The notes under the pieces were generated by a model that was not told the origin of the DNA, ran no database searches, and worked only from the letters and a program-made list of their open reading frames with translations. From assembly GCF_000526995.1 (NCBI RefSeq), contig NZ_AZUI01000001.1, positions 5,064,001 through 5,128,000 of the forward strand: a stretch of DNA of 64,000 nucleotides. The letters run 5' to 3'. The stretch comes from Lacrimispora indolis DSM 755. GTDB taxonomy: Bacteria; Bacillota; Clostridia; Lachnospirales; Lachnospiraceae. The number at the start of each line of letters is the position of its first letter. Within the stretch, counting starts at the first letter, position 1. Of this stretch, positions 1 to 9,417 are shown in pieces. The position numbers and the translations under genes were made by a program.

Positions 1-3000
1 GTAGATAACATTCCGGTTACAAAGGATACAAAGCTGGCATTGACAAATCCCAGCAACGGATACCGGAATGTACTGACAGCAAGTGCAAACCAGGGAGTGT
101 GGAGCTCCCTCATCAATACTCCGACCAAAGGAGTCCATACCCAGAGAAACTGGCTCAGCGCATCTGCTTTATCTGATAATAAGCTGGAATGGTCCTATGT
201 ATTTGGAGATGGAGAGACTGGATCCCATCTTTCTGCCTCTAACGTATATTATCGGTTGAACACAAAAGAGTCTGATAAGGCCCGGTTAGCCGAATTTTTT
301 ATTGCGCCAGGGGAGACCTACCAGTATACCATGGTCGCGGGTAAGACCACCTCCGATTATTCCAATTCAAGTCTGTACAGAACAGATGCAAGGCTGCTCA
401 TGAATACACCGCAGATACAGGCCGCCTCCAGCACCGGAGAGGGGATTGTATCTGTAAACAAGTGGTCCTCCGGCAGCATCAGGCTGGATAATCAGGTAGT
501 GCCATTGACAATGAATGAATGTATGGCACTTACTGTAAAAAAGGATCCTTCTACCGGCAACATAACCTTAAATATAGCAAAACCCGACAGCCAGAACGAT
601 GGTTATCCGGAGGTAACATTGGAAACCCGTGGAACAAGAATATTAACAAACTCAAACCCAACGGCATTAGCAGAATCTGCTTTTAACTCCCAGATTTCCC
701 TTAAATTTGATGCTTCCAAAATGGGAACAGAACCTGTGGTCCTGACGATTGAAGGAAAGGCTGCGGAAACAGTAACTGGAGATGCGATTGTTTTGGTAAG
801 AGGAGAAGAAGGCAGGATCGAGAAACCGGATGAATTGTCCGGCAGCATACAGTGGGAAGTTAAAATTCCCAAAGGTGACGGGAACTATGTACGCAATGCA
901 GGAAGCAGTAAAATTAAGAGAGAACTGCTGGAAGGCGAAACGGATGGAACCAGAAAAGCCGGAGATACTGATGGAAGCCACATTGCTTCTGTCAGAAAGC
1001 TTTCCGATGAAGGTGCACTGCTGACGGCAAATGAAAAAGGAGTCGTCACAGTATTGGCCACTGATGAAGGCGGAAAACAAAAAAAGTGGAACGTCACAGT
1101 CCTTTATGAAGATCCGGCAAATCTGCCTCAGGCAGAACCGGAAGATTACGAGATTATCCGCAAACGCTGGAAGGATTCCCTCATTGGAAATGACTTAACT
1201 GAACTTGATGGGGGCAGTGAGATCCTTGACGACATTCAAGCTCAGGCAAAATCTGCCTGGGAAGCATACGATTATAAAGGACAGAACTCCTGTGACAAAA
1301 TCCCCTGGCCGCAGGATGAAGGAGCTGCCGGCAACCCGGACATTCCTTTTGAGGATGATGCGGTAGAGTTTCGTCCGGCCTTTAAAAAGGTGCTGGCAAT
1401 GGCAAAGGCATATGCAGCCAAGGGTAACCTTTACTATCAAAATGATGAGCTGTTAAAGGATATGAAGCAGATCCTGAATTACCTGTGTTCCCGCTGTTAC
1501 TCATCAAAAACCCAAACAGATAACTGGTGGACATGGGAAATCGGCGTTCCCAAAGACTTAATTCCCATATTAGTCCTTTTATATGACCAGCTGACAGAGG
1601 AAGAAATCAGCCTTTATACCGAGGGACTATATTTCTTTCAGCCGGATCCTTATCATGAAGGCATCATTGGAACCGGAAGCACCCATGCCCAGGGATACCG
1701 GACGGCCCAGGGAGCTAATATTATTGACTGTTCAAGGATCGCCTTAGGGCTGGGAATTCTCAGAGAAGATAATGAGCTTGTTTACCTGGCTCAAAAAGCT
1801 TCTTCAGAGACCTTTATCATTCAGAGCCTGAAAGACAGTACCAAGATAGCAGATCAGGGCTATATCAGCGGTTTTTATGCAGACGGTTCTTATCTGGACC
1901 ATTCTCATGTGCCATATTTAGGATCCTACGGTATTGAGTTTCTTAAAGGCGGAGCAGGTATGCCGCCGCTATTTGCCGGAACACCATGGGAATATCCAAG
2001 AGAAGTGCAGGAAAATCTGGAATTCTATTTAAAAGAAGGATTTTTGAATGGAATGTATGACGGTCTGATGCTGGATTCCCTGAAAGGACGTTCTGTATCC
2101 AGACCAGCCGGCAGTAACCGGGATTCAGGAAGAGAAGCAATGATTCTCATGATCCAGCTTATGGATTCCGTTTCCATTGAGGTACAGGATGAATTAAAAA
2201 GTTCATTAAAAGCCTGGATGGAAATTGATCCCGGATTTATAGAAACCTTAAGCGGAGCAGAGTATATAATGATAAAGGCAAAGGCCCTGGACATTCTGGA
2301 GGATGATTCCATCACGACCTCCATTGCTTCGATACATAAAAACCTGCCTCTCATGGACCGGGCGATTCACCGTACCGATAAGTTTCTCATGGCACTGTCC
2401 ATGTATTCAGAACGTATTCAGAATACTGAAATCATGAACCATGAAAACCGCTATGGCTGGCATCAGGGAAGCGGTATGACCTACTTATACAATCAGGACA
2501 CCATGCAGTATACTGAAAATTTCTGGAATACTGTGAATCCCCTACGTCTGGCGGGAACGACCCTTGTTTCTAAGAATATCGGCAATGGTCAGCCGGACAG
2601 TTCAAGCTTTGCCCAGGGCGGCGATTTCCGTTCAAGAGAATCCTGGGTCGGAGGCACCACCATAGAAAATGACGGAATTAACGGAATGTCCTTAACCGGC
2701 GAGGTACGGGTCAAGGAGGGAGAGGGTTCTCCTGCTGTGACTTATTCTCCTCATCTGTCAGGTAAAAAATCCTGGTTTATGCTTGGAGAACAGATCGTAT
2801 GCCTTGGCGCCGGTATTACAAATTCCGGTGAAGAATATCCGGTGGAAAGCATTATTGAAAACAGGCGTCTGAGGCAGGAGGGTGATAATGCTCTGATCAT
2901 CAACGGAGAGAAAAAAGATCTTATGACAGAGTCCGCATCTTTAGAAGATATTGTAGAAGGAAAAGTAGATGTGTCAGGAACAACGCTTTCTGATGTTTCA

Positions 3001-5274
3001 TGGGCTCATTTGGAGGGAAATACGGCTGGAAGTGATATCGGTTATTATTTCCCCTCCGGTTCTCAAACCATATCGGTAAGAAAGGCAAGGAATGCCGGAG
3101 ACTGGTCGCTGGTGGGAACATCAAATGGAAAAGCGGAAGAGAACTATCTGGAAATGTGGTTTGACCACGGAAAAAATCCTGAAAATGCTGCCTATGAGTA
3201 TGTTCTTCTCCCAGGTATGACCTCAGAAGAAACCCAGGAGTACTCCAGAGAACCACAAATCACGGTACTGACCAACACTCCTCAAATGCAGGCTGTTTAC
3301 AGCAGAGCCGAAAATATACTTGGAGCTAATATCTGGACAGATTCTGCTGCGAAAATTGGAGACTTATCCATCAAGGGCGCTGCCTCTTTGATGGCAAAAG
3401 AAGATGAGAATGGAATTCTGACTGTTTCTGTCTCTGACCCAACGATGAAAAATATAGGGACTATTGTGGTGGAAATCAAAAAACCAGTAACGGAAATCCT
3501 TTCATCAGATGAAAACGTAACAGCAGAACTGACAGAATATGGAGCAAAACTTACTATTCAGGCAAAAGGGACGAACGGTTCCAGCTCTTATGCAACAATG
3601 CAGCTGGCTGCTTCCCTGTATCCTCAGGCAGTTACCCTTGCTCCCGGGCAAAGCATGTCCTTTGCAGTCAATGATTATTCCAATGACGTAGGGAATATTT
3701 CCTGGAAAGTCGAAGGAGACAAACCACTGGAATCAGGTACCGGCATTGATGGGGAAGGCTGCCTTGAGATTGACGATTACGAAGAAAACACCCGGTTAAA
3801 GGTAACTGCTGAACTGGAAAATGGGACAGCTTTTCAGGCCTTTGTCTCTTTAGGCGGAAAATCGGAGACAGAATTGCCGAAGAACATTCAAAAAGTCCAG
3901 TCCCTTATTGAAAATGCGGTATCAGAAGCATTAAGCAACGATGATTACAGCAATTACAAGGTACAAAAGGCCATCAGGTCGGCAGTTAATGCATTGACCG
4001 CCGTTTCCAATGAGGAATTGGCAAAGTATATGATGAATCAGCTAATCACATTGGAAGAGCTGTATAAGGCCGCCATGGCCGCAAATGACTGTATGATAGA
4101 CAGCATGGTGGATACCACTGAGACTGGAATGACTGGCATTGAAATTGCAGGAGCGGCGTTAAGCATACCCATTAAAATCACGGAAAGCAGTGCAAGTCCT
4201 TCCAATGCAATCAGAGCGACTGCCTCTGATGCAGCCAAAGCCTCTCCCTCATCCGCTTTCAGGATCTTTGCAGATGAGGATGATGATCAGGAAGTCCGTT
4301 TGGCAGTTATGTCAGTCATAGACAGCAGTGTATCGGAAACAGAAGAAGAATATCGTAAATCTTTCGAGCTTCAGCTGCAGCTGGAGGATAAGCATGGAAC
4401 CAGAAGGCCACTTTCCTTAACCGCTCCGGTGAAAGTGTGGATGGACATTCCTGAGCAGGGAAATAACTGGAATTCAATAATTGCAATTTTTAATGGGTCG
4501 GATGGAAAACAGAGGCAATTACCAATATATCAGGATCATGGAAGGAATAAAATTTCCTTTGTGATGACGGATAACGGAACGGTGACATTAATCATAACAG
4601 GAAGCAATGGAGGGGAAGAAGAGCGCTTCCAGGTGTCAACAGATGAAAGCCTTGAGGGCGGCAGAATCACTGCAAATATCTCAGAAGGAAAAAAGGGAAC
4701 AAAAGTGATGGTAAGAGCAGTTCCTGATATTGGATACCGATTGAGACATCTATCTGTTAATGGAAAGAATGTGTCTCCGGATAAAACCGGCAAATATGAG
4801 TTCCTGCTTCAGCAAGATACATATATTACCGGTGAATTCCGGAAAATAAGCCTGAATGAAGAGGGAAGCTCTGATTCGGCCGCAGAAGTCTCCGGCTGGA
4901 AAAAAGCAAACGGAAAGTGGTACTATTTCAATGATAAAGGCGTTAAGATGACCGGCTGGCTTTTCGACAATGGGAAATGGTTCCGGTTGGGGTCAGATGG
5001 TGCCATGGAGACTGGCTGGATCTATGATCAAATGGATGGATGCTGGTATTATCTGGATTCTTCCGGGAAGATGGCCGAAGGCTGGATCTGTATTGATGAA
5101 AAATGGTATTATTTCACCCCGCAGGCCGAAGGTTCATCCGGTTGGACGCTGAATGAGGGAAAATGGGAATATAAAAAACCAGAAGGTCACTCCCGTTCCC
5201 GTGGATCATTATACATGAACGCCATGACTCCAGATGGCAGGCAAGTTGACAGCAATGGGGTATGGATTCAATAA
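1..5274 (+). CDS. Polysaccharide lyase family 8 (hyaluronate/chondroitin/xanthan lyase type), 5' end outside window
   Basis: The frame is open from base 1, so this is the 3' part of a longer gene; the TTG at base 40 is only an internal codon. A PL8 catalytic toroid is visible. NWW lies at 1522-1530, the GAN asparagine at 1717, a His at 1900 with a Tyr nine residues later at 1927 (the catalytic His/Tyr spacing of the family), and an Arg at 2101. The central and C-terminal PL8 beta domains follow to about 3500. Later come Ig-like segments, an alpha-helical segment near 3890-4080, a beta-repeat-like domain near 4630-4850 and aromatic/GW cell-wall-binding repeats at about 4893-5170. PL8 enzymes cleave uronic-acid polysaccharides by beta-elimination outside the cell. 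A second PL8 C-terminal-like domain lies before the catalytic module (about 300-620). The exact substrate cannot be told. Confidence 0.9.
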   Translation, partial: VDNIPVTKDTKLALTNPSNGYRNVLTASANQGVWSSLINTPTKGVHTQRNWLSASALSDNKLEWSYVFGDGETGSHLSASNVYYRLNTKESDKARLAEFFIAPGETYQYTMVAGKTTSDYSNSSLYRTDARLLMNTPQIQAASSTGEGIVSVNKWSSGSIRLDNQVVPLTMNECMALTVKKDPSTGNITLNIAKPDSQNDGYPEVTLETRGTRILTNSNPTALAESAFNSQISLKFDASKMGTEPVVLTIEGKAAETVTGDAIVLVRGEEGRIEKPDELSGSIQWEVKIPKGDGNYVRNAGSSKIKRELLEGETDGTRKAGDTDGSHIASVRKLSDEGALLTANEKGVVTVLATDEGGKQKKWNVTVLYEDPANLPQAEPEDYEIIRKRWKDSLIGNDLTELDGGSEILDDIQAQAKSAWEAYDYKGQNSCDKIPWPQDEGAAGNPDIPFEDDAVEFRPAFKKVLAMAKAYAAKGNLYYQNDELLKDMKQILNYLCSRCYSSKTQTDNWWTWEIGVPKDLIPILVLLYDQLTEEEISLYTEGLYFFQPDPYHEGIIGTGSTHAQGYRTAQGANIIDCSRIALGLGILREDNELVYLAQKASSETFIIQSLKDSTKIADQGYISGFYADGSYLDHSHVPYLGSYGIEFLKGGAGMPPLFAGTPWEYPREVQENLEFYLKEGFLNGMYDGLMLDSLKGRSVSRPAGSNRDSGREAMILMIQLMDSVSIEVQDELKSSLKAWMEIDPGFIETLSGAEYIMIKAKALDILEDDSITTSIASIHKNLPLMDRAIHRTDKFLMALSMYSERIQNTEIMNHENRYGWHQGSGMTYLYNQDTMQYTENFWNTVNPLRLAGTTLVSKNIGNGQPDSSSFAQGGDFRSRESWVGGTTIENDGINGMSLTGEVRVKEGEGSPAVTYSPHLSGKKSWFMLGEQIVCLGAGITNSGEEYPVESIIENRRLRQEGDNALIINGEKKDLMTESASLEDIVEGKVDVSGTTLSDVSWAHLEGNTAGSDIGYYFPSGSQTISVRKARNAGDWSLVGTSNGKAEENYLEMWFDHGKNPENAAYEYVLLPGMTSEETQEYSREPQITVLTNTPQMQAVYSRAENILGANIWTDSAAKIGDLSIKGAASLMAKEDENGILTVSVSDPTMKNIGTIVVEIKKPVTEILSSDENVTAELTEYGAKLTIQAKGTNGSSSYATMQLAASLYPQAVTLAPGQSMSFAVNDYSNDVGNISWKVEGDKPLESGTGIDGEGCLEIDDYEENTRLKVTAELENGTAFQAFVSLGGKSETELPKNIQKVQSLIENAVSEALSNDDYSNYKVQKAIRSAVNALTAVSNEELAKYMMNQLITLEELYKAAMAANDCMIDSMVDTTETGMTGIEIAGAALSIPIKITESSASPSNAIRATASDAAKASPSSAFRIFADEDDDQEVRLAVMSVIDSSVSETEEEYRKSFELQLQLEDKHGTRRPLSLTAPVKVWMDIPEQGNNWNSIIAIFNGSDGKQRQLPIYQDHGRNKISFVMTDNGTVTLIITGSNGGEEERFQVSTDESLEGGRITANISEGKKGTKVMVRAVPDIGYRLRHLSVNGKNVSPDKTGKYEFLLQQDTYITGEFRKISLNEEGSSDSAAEVSGWKKANGKWYYFNDKGVKMTGWLFDNGKWFRLGSDGAMETGWIYDQMDGCWYYLDSSGKMAEGWICIDEKWYYFTPQAEGSSGWTLNEGKWEYKKPEGHSRSRGSLYMNAMTPDGRQVDSNGVWIQ

Positions 5275-5312
5275 GCATTAGGATCTTAATCTTTTATCAG
5301 GTCAATGTAAAT

Positions 5313-5360
5313 AATGGCTGCTTCGCCAACAGGTGTTGGCTGAAGCGGCCATTATTTCTT
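5313..5360 (+). terminator. Rho-independent terminator of the PL8 gene
   Basis: A long hairpin pairs AATGGC, GCTTC and GCCAAC with GTTGGC, GAAGC and GCCATT, followed by a T-rich stretch. It lies 39 bases after the lyase stop codon. It may also act on the opposite strand. Confidence 0.8.
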
Positions 5361-5367
5361 TCTCATA

Positions 5368-5529
5368 TTACTCCCATACATCTAACTCTCTATTCTTAAA
5401 AAAGTACTTTTTGTCTTTCTCCACAATTTCTCTGACAACCCGGCATGGCACACCTAAAGCAACTACATTGGAAGGAATATCATCCGTTACAACGCTTCCT
5501 GCTCCTATTACCGAATTCTTCACATAACG
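5368..5529 (-). pseudogene. C-terminal remnant of a maltose/galactoside O-acetyltransferase (hexapeptide repeat family)
   Basis: The minus strand encodes a tail reading NSVIGAGSVVTDDIPSNVVA, then GVPCRVVREI and a stop at 5368-5370. This is the typical end of Maa/LacA-type sugar O-acetyltransferases: the last left-handed beta-helix turns and the GxPxxxxRxI tail. Upstream of about 5529 the frame stays open but the sequence no longer looks like the family; the expected WIG and PGVTIG turns are missing. No start codon or RBS is visible. I call it a decayed fragment left after deletion or rearrangement, probably non-functional. It sits just behind the lyase terminator. Confidence 0.7.
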
Positions 5530-5928
5530 TTCACGATCCCAAATTTGTAATATATTCCACCTTATGTTATGATGGTATTTGTAAATAATAGAAGCGGGGA
5601 AGTATAAAGCATTATATTTTACTGTTTTGAAGTATTAGGCACTTATCAGGTACTTTGCTATAGCATCAGGTCCCAGGTGTTTGAGCAGCATAAAGCGATC
5701 ATAGATTACACGGTCAAATGAATAAAAAAAGGCAAGAGATTGCATTTCATATTGCTACATAAAATATGTGAAGTATAATTTTGAACAGCTTATGCTCCAC
5801 AATCCATAGATAAAATAATAAATTTTTATATTGATTTGCATCATATAAGCAGCAATATTTCATTTGACAATCAGCAAATCCTTAAAAAGTAATTTTAAAT
5901 AAGTTGTACATAATAGGAGGCAAATAAC
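5530..5928. other. AT-rich intergenic region, no gene seen
   Basis: No convincing coding sequence was found. A possible -35 TTGACA is at 5864-5869, but no well-spaced -10 follows. A good RBS (AGGAGG) precedes the ATG at 5929. Confidence 0.4.
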
Positions 5929-7155
5929 ATGATTCAGTGCAATTATGAAAGAATGGAAGAAAAGATTAAAACTTTCAGCCGGTTTGGTGATACAGGAAAA
6001 GGCGGAATTACCAGATTTTCTTTATCAGATGAAGCCTTAGCCGCAAGAAAAGAATTCGTAAAGCGCATGGAGGCTATCGGTGCCTCCATCGCAACAGACG
6101 ATATGGCAAATATATATGCAACCTTTGCCGGAACAGAAGATTTGCCTGCCATTGTCTCAGGCTCTCATATGGATTCCGTACGGCAAGGCGGAAATTATGA
6201 CGGGATTCTGGGAGTCTTAACAGCAATGGAAGTGGCAGAAACCATAGTAAAAGAAAAAGTACCTCACAGGCATCCGATTACGGTTATTGTATGGACCAAC
6301 GAAGAAGGTGCCAGATTTGAACCGGCAATGATGTCTTCCGGTGTCATTTGTGGAAAATTCAATAAGGATACCATGCTGACTTCACAGGCAAAAGATATTC
6401 CAGGGTATACTTTTGGAGAGGCTTTGGAAAAAAGCGGCTTTAAAGGAAAGGAAGAAAACCGGCTGGATCCGTCTAAAACAAAAGCTTTAGTGGAACTTCA
6501 TATTGAACAGGGCCCGGTACTGGAAGCAGAAGGTGTTGATATTGGAGTAGTAGAAGGTGTCTGCGGCATGATCAATTATGAATTTACTTTTACCGGGCAG
6601 GCCGGCCACGCAGGAACAACACCTATGAAATACCGTAAGGATGCTCTATATGCTGCAGTAAAAACCATTCAATATCTCCATGATGAGCTGGACCAGTTAG
6701 ATGGCAAATTGGTTTATACCACAGGAAAAATATCTGCCCATCCGAATATTCACACCATAATACCTGATGAAGTAAAATTTACCCTGGATGCGAGGCACCA
6801 GGATCCTGATGTGATCAAGCAGGTAGTTGCAGTTATTAAAAATATTCCAGGCGTTGTAGAACAATGCAAAGTGAACTATGAAGAAGCATGGTCACGTAAT
6901 ACCGTAAGCTTTACTACCGAACTGGTTGATTATGTGGAAATCAGTGCACAGGAACTCGGCTGCTCCAATCGGAGAATATACAGCGGTCCTGGTCATGATG
7001 CCCAGTTTACTATAGATCTGGTCCCAACTACCATGATTTTTGTACCGAGTGTAGGAGGGCATAGCCATTGTGAGATTGAATATACTCCGGTGGAAAACTG
7101 TTTAAAAGGAGCTAATGTACTTTTAAATACAATTTTGCATATTGATAAGAATTAA
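5929..7155 (+). CDS. M20-family Zn-dependent hydrolase: N-carbamoyl-L-amino-acid hydrolase / allantoate amidohydrolase type
   Basis: This 408-residue protein has the usual length of the hydantoinase/carbamoylase family of peptidase family M20. Likely metal ligands are H80 (GSHMDS), D91 (NYDG), E126 (NEEGARF), H191 (ELHIEQGP) and the His of GGHSH near 380; H227 and R289 in the lid domain fit substrate binding. Members hydrolyse N-carbamoyl amino acids, allantoate, ureidoglycine or beta-ureidopropionate in the cytoplasm, releasing ammonia and CO2. The substrate cannot be chosen from sequence alone. The start is supported by AGGAGG nine bases upstream. It stands alone, with no hydantoinase, allantoinase or transporter gene beside it, so pathway context is missing. 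Confidence 0.88.
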   Translation: MIQCNYERMEEKIKTFSRFGDTGKGGITRFSLSDEALAARKEFVKRMEAIGASIATDDMANIYATFAGTEDLPAIVSGSHMDSVRQGGNYDGILGVLTAMEVAETIVKEKVPHRHPITVIVWTNEEGARFEPAMMSSGVICGKFNKDTMLTSQAKDIPGYTFGEALEKSGFKGKEENRLDPSKTKALVELHIEQGPVLEAEGVDIGVVEGVCGMINYEFTFTGQAGHAGTTPMKYRKDALYAAVKTIQYLHDELDQLDGKLVYTTGKISAHPNIHTIIPDEVKFTLDARHQDPDVIKQVVAVIKNIPGVVEQCKVNYEEAWSRNTVSFTTELVDYVEISAQELGCSNRRIYSGPGHDAQFTIDLVPTTMIFVPSVGGHSHCEIEYTPVENCLKGANVLLNTILHIDKN

Positions 7156-7389
7156 ACAATAATATGGCTCAAAAAAATCAGAATAATGATTATAAAATAG
7201 CCGTAAATGAGCAGGAGAGTGGGGGAGTGAAATTCATCTTTATTTGATGGTCAGGGCTTAATCTGAAGTGAATAGGGGGTACAATTAAAGATAAGACACT
7301 GGAAGAATAGCAAGAGGAGCGGTGTTGAGAGACTAATTTTAAAATACAAATACAGACGGCAGAAGCAACTGTTCATATACATCTTAGAA

Positions 7390-7418
7390 TTGCAAACGCT
7401 CAATTATTATGGTAGAAT
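7390..7418 (+). promoter_or_regulatory. Sigma-A type promoter for the CDCPAC protein gene
   Basis: The -35 TTGCAA (7390-7395) and -10 TAGAAT (7413-7418) are separated by 17 bases, and the -10 lies 36 bases before the start codon at 7455. Confidence 0.7.
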
Positions 7419-7454
7419 ATAGAAAAAATCCAGAAGAAAGAAGGAATATCAATT

Positions 7455-7814
7455 ATGGATAAAGAAGTATTAAATTATGCTGTTGAAAAAACACACGAAT
7501 TAATAAATGCTCCGTCATGCAGCAGCGAAGCAAAATCAGCAGCTCAGACTTGGTTAGATGCAATTGGAACTGAAAAGGAAACCGAAGAAACCCAAAAATA
7601 TATTGATGAGCTGGAGGCAGATATTATGCCGATTGACGGTTTAATCGGTTTTGCAGAATCTGATGCTGGAATTCATGTTTTTGGAGCAGACACTGCTAAG
7701 CATATCACAGCACATGCAAAGGAAATAAAGTCTGCCGGAGCAAAATATTGTGATTGTCCGGCTTGCGCAGCTGTAGAAGCTATTATTGATAAGAAAGATA
7801 TGCTTCTTAAATAA
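7455..7814 (+). CDS. Small conserved clostridial protein with a C-x-C-x-x-C (CDCPAC) motif, function unknown
   Basis: The 119-residue protein is acidic and mostly helical in character, with no signal peptide or membrane segment. Near the C-terminus it has YCDCPACAA, whose three cysteines could bind a metal or act in redox chemistry. I recall similar short proteins in Lachnospiraceae and other Clostridia; some annotation pipelines label them heat-shock protein Hsp90, but nothing here resembles the Hsp90 ATPase. The unit is monocistronic: its own promoter at 7390-7418, an AGAAAGAAGGA RBS before the ATG, and a terminator 38 bases downstream. That arrangement argues for a real, independently expressed gene. 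Function is unknown. Confidence 0.75.
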   Translation: MDKEVLNYAVEKTHELINAPSCSSEAKSAAQTWLDAIGTEKETEETQKYIDELEADIMPIDGLIGFAESDAGIHVFGADTAKHITAHAKEIKSAGAKYCDCPACAAVEAIIDKKDMLLK

Positions 7815-7851
7815 ATAAGAAAAGAAGATTAACAACCAGAGCGCATTACAG

Positions 7852-7888
7852 GGCATCAGTCAGAAATGATTGGTGCCTTTTCTTTATT
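7852..7888 (+). terminator. Rho-independent terminator
   Basis: GGCATCAGTC pairs with GATTGGTGCC (10 bp including G-U pairs, loop AGAAAT), followed by TTTTCTTTATT. It ends the CDCPAC gene. Confidence 0.85.
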
Positions 7889-8095
7889 GAACCCGATGTT
7901 ATCTATAAGGGTGGTTTTAAAAGATGCCATGTAAATTCAATTATGTCTGAGTCTTAATTGGCTCTGAAAACATAATTATAGTTTTTGACTTATTATTTAT
8001 CACTAAATACTAATATATGGAATTATGGTGCTATATTTTTGAATATAAATTTGATATAATAAACACATATTAAAAGGTATAAAATGGATATCTAA

Positions 8096-8278
8096 TTGAA
8101 AATTCTATATCCATTTTGCGAAACAACCAGAAGTAAAAGGGGAACTTCAATTAGAAACGCAGACATTTATATGAAATATAAAGAGGGTATATCTACAAAA
8201 GTTCTTTCTGAAATATATTATTTATCTCTCAAAAGTATACAGAAAATTACTTTTGAAATGAAAAAAGGCAACGAATAA
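8096..8278 (+). pseudogene. C-terminal remnant of a Mor/CD3324-like DNA-binding protein
   Basis: The reading frame encodes RNADIYMKYKEGIS and then LSEIYYLSLKSIQKI. This resembles the C-terminal helix-turn-helix of small Mor-like/CD3324-family proteins, where RNxxIYxxYxxG is followed by an SxxSIxKI recognition helix. The N-terminal half of the usual 85-90 residue protein is missing. An upstream ATG at 8082 is stopped after three codons by TAA, and the only in-frame start is a TTG at 8096 without a good RBS. I infer a truncated gene. A strong terminator directly follows, suggesting the 3' end of the original unit is intact. It could still make a 60-residue peptide. Confidence 0.5.
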
Positions 8279-8280
8279 CA

Positions 8281-8319
8281 AAATGCGTCATAAAGCATAA
8301 GCTTAAGTGGCGCATTTTT
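8281..8319 (+). terminator. Rho-independent terminator
   Basis: AAATGCGTCA pairs with TGGCGCATTT around an inner AAGC-ATAA-GCTT stem, followed by T residues. It sits right behind the stop codon at 8276-8278. Confidence 0.8.
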
Positions 8320-8481
8320 GATTCTGAAAATGTTGTAGGTTGAACCATCGAGATGTCTAGTAATATCATATGGATGGAAGTTTAAGAAAGTGGTGAAGCT
8401 AATGGTAAAATAGCTAAATGATTCTCTAAATACTCTAAGCATATTATATGACAAAATTATATATTAAAAGGGGGTTCCAAA

Positions 8482-9306
8482 ATGTGTACAAGTTTTGCAG
8501 TATACAGTCAAGAAAAAGCTATTTATGGTATGAATTTCGATGCTGATGATATTGATTTAAAACTTAAAGTCACTAGTTATAATGATATAAACTTATTTTA
8601 CTTCTCAGGCTTATTAGATAACAAATACAGGGATATCGCTGGTTTTAATAGTAAGGGTCTTTTTATCTGTACTCAAGCAGTAGAATATAGTCCAGGTTTT
8701 AAATCTAGTTGTAACGAAAATGATTGGTTTGCTTTTGATATTTTTGATGAGGCGCTAAAGAAAACAAAAAAAACATCTGAATTTTTTGAAATTCTTAATA
8801 AAAGAGTAATCTCGTATCCTAGAAATCCATTATTCCCAGATTTAGGGCTACATACTATTATCGCTGATAAAACTGGTGATGCATTTATTCTGGAAGAAGG
8901 AAATGATACAAATATAATAAGTCCTAGTCACAATAATTTTATTATTATGACTAATTTTCCAAATGGGGATTTTAAGGAATCAAATTATCATAAAGTATAT
9001 GGTAGAGGTGCTGATAGATATATTTGTGCTCATGAATATATTCATAATAATATTCATAGCTTTGGAATAAATGAAGCCTTTGAAGTTTTAAGTAAAACTA
9101 GTCAGGAGGATACTCTGTGTTCAATAGTATATGAACCATTAAAAAATGAAATTTATATTAGTTTTAAAAAAGATTTAAGCAAAAAATGGAAAATTTCTAT
9201 TATCGAGAAAACAATCCAATCATTGGATGGATTTTTAAGCAATAATAAAATTCAAATTACAAATGAAGAAATATTTGTGAAGGATCTTATTAGCTTATAT
9301 AAGTGA
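8482..9306 (+). CDS. Ntn-type linear amide C-N hydrolase (choloylglycine hydrolase / C45-C59-like)
   Basis: This 274-residue protein begins MCTSF, so removal of Met leaves an N-terminal Cys nucleophile, the hallmark of the choloylglycine hydrolase / acyl-CoA:6-APA acyltransferase group of Ntn hydrolases. YGMNFD at about residues 15-20 matches the conserved Asn/Asp region after the nucleophile, and a TNFP segment lies in the second half, as in C45-like members. No signal peptide is present. Family members cleave linear amides such as bile salts, penicillin V or N-acyl amino acids; the substrate here is unknown. The RBS is AAAAGGGGG before ATG. The gene is clearly more AT-rich than the housekeeping genes in the window and lies among gene remnants, which suggests horizontal acquisition. 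Confidence 0.75.
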   Translation: MCTSFAVYSQEKAIYGMNFDADDIDLKLKVTSYNDINLFYFSGLLDNKYRDIAGFNSKGLFICTQAVEYSPGFKSSCNENDWFAFDIFDEALKKTKKTSEFFEILNKRVISYPRNPLFPDLGLHTIIADKTGDAFILEEGNDTNIISPSHNNFIIMTNFPNGDFKESNYHKVYGRGADRYICAHEYIHNNIHSFGINEAFEVLSKTSQEDTLCSIVYEPLKNEIYISFKKDLSKKWKISIIEKTIQSLDGFLSNNKIQITNEEIFVKDLISLYK

Positions 9307-9417
9307 AAACCATTTAAATAGAGAAGATCAATTGGTAAGACAGACTTTTTTAGGGTATTCAAGAAAGCGTAGGAAATAGCCGTCCATGGCAATTTCTGAA
9401 TAACAGGGCATGGTTTA

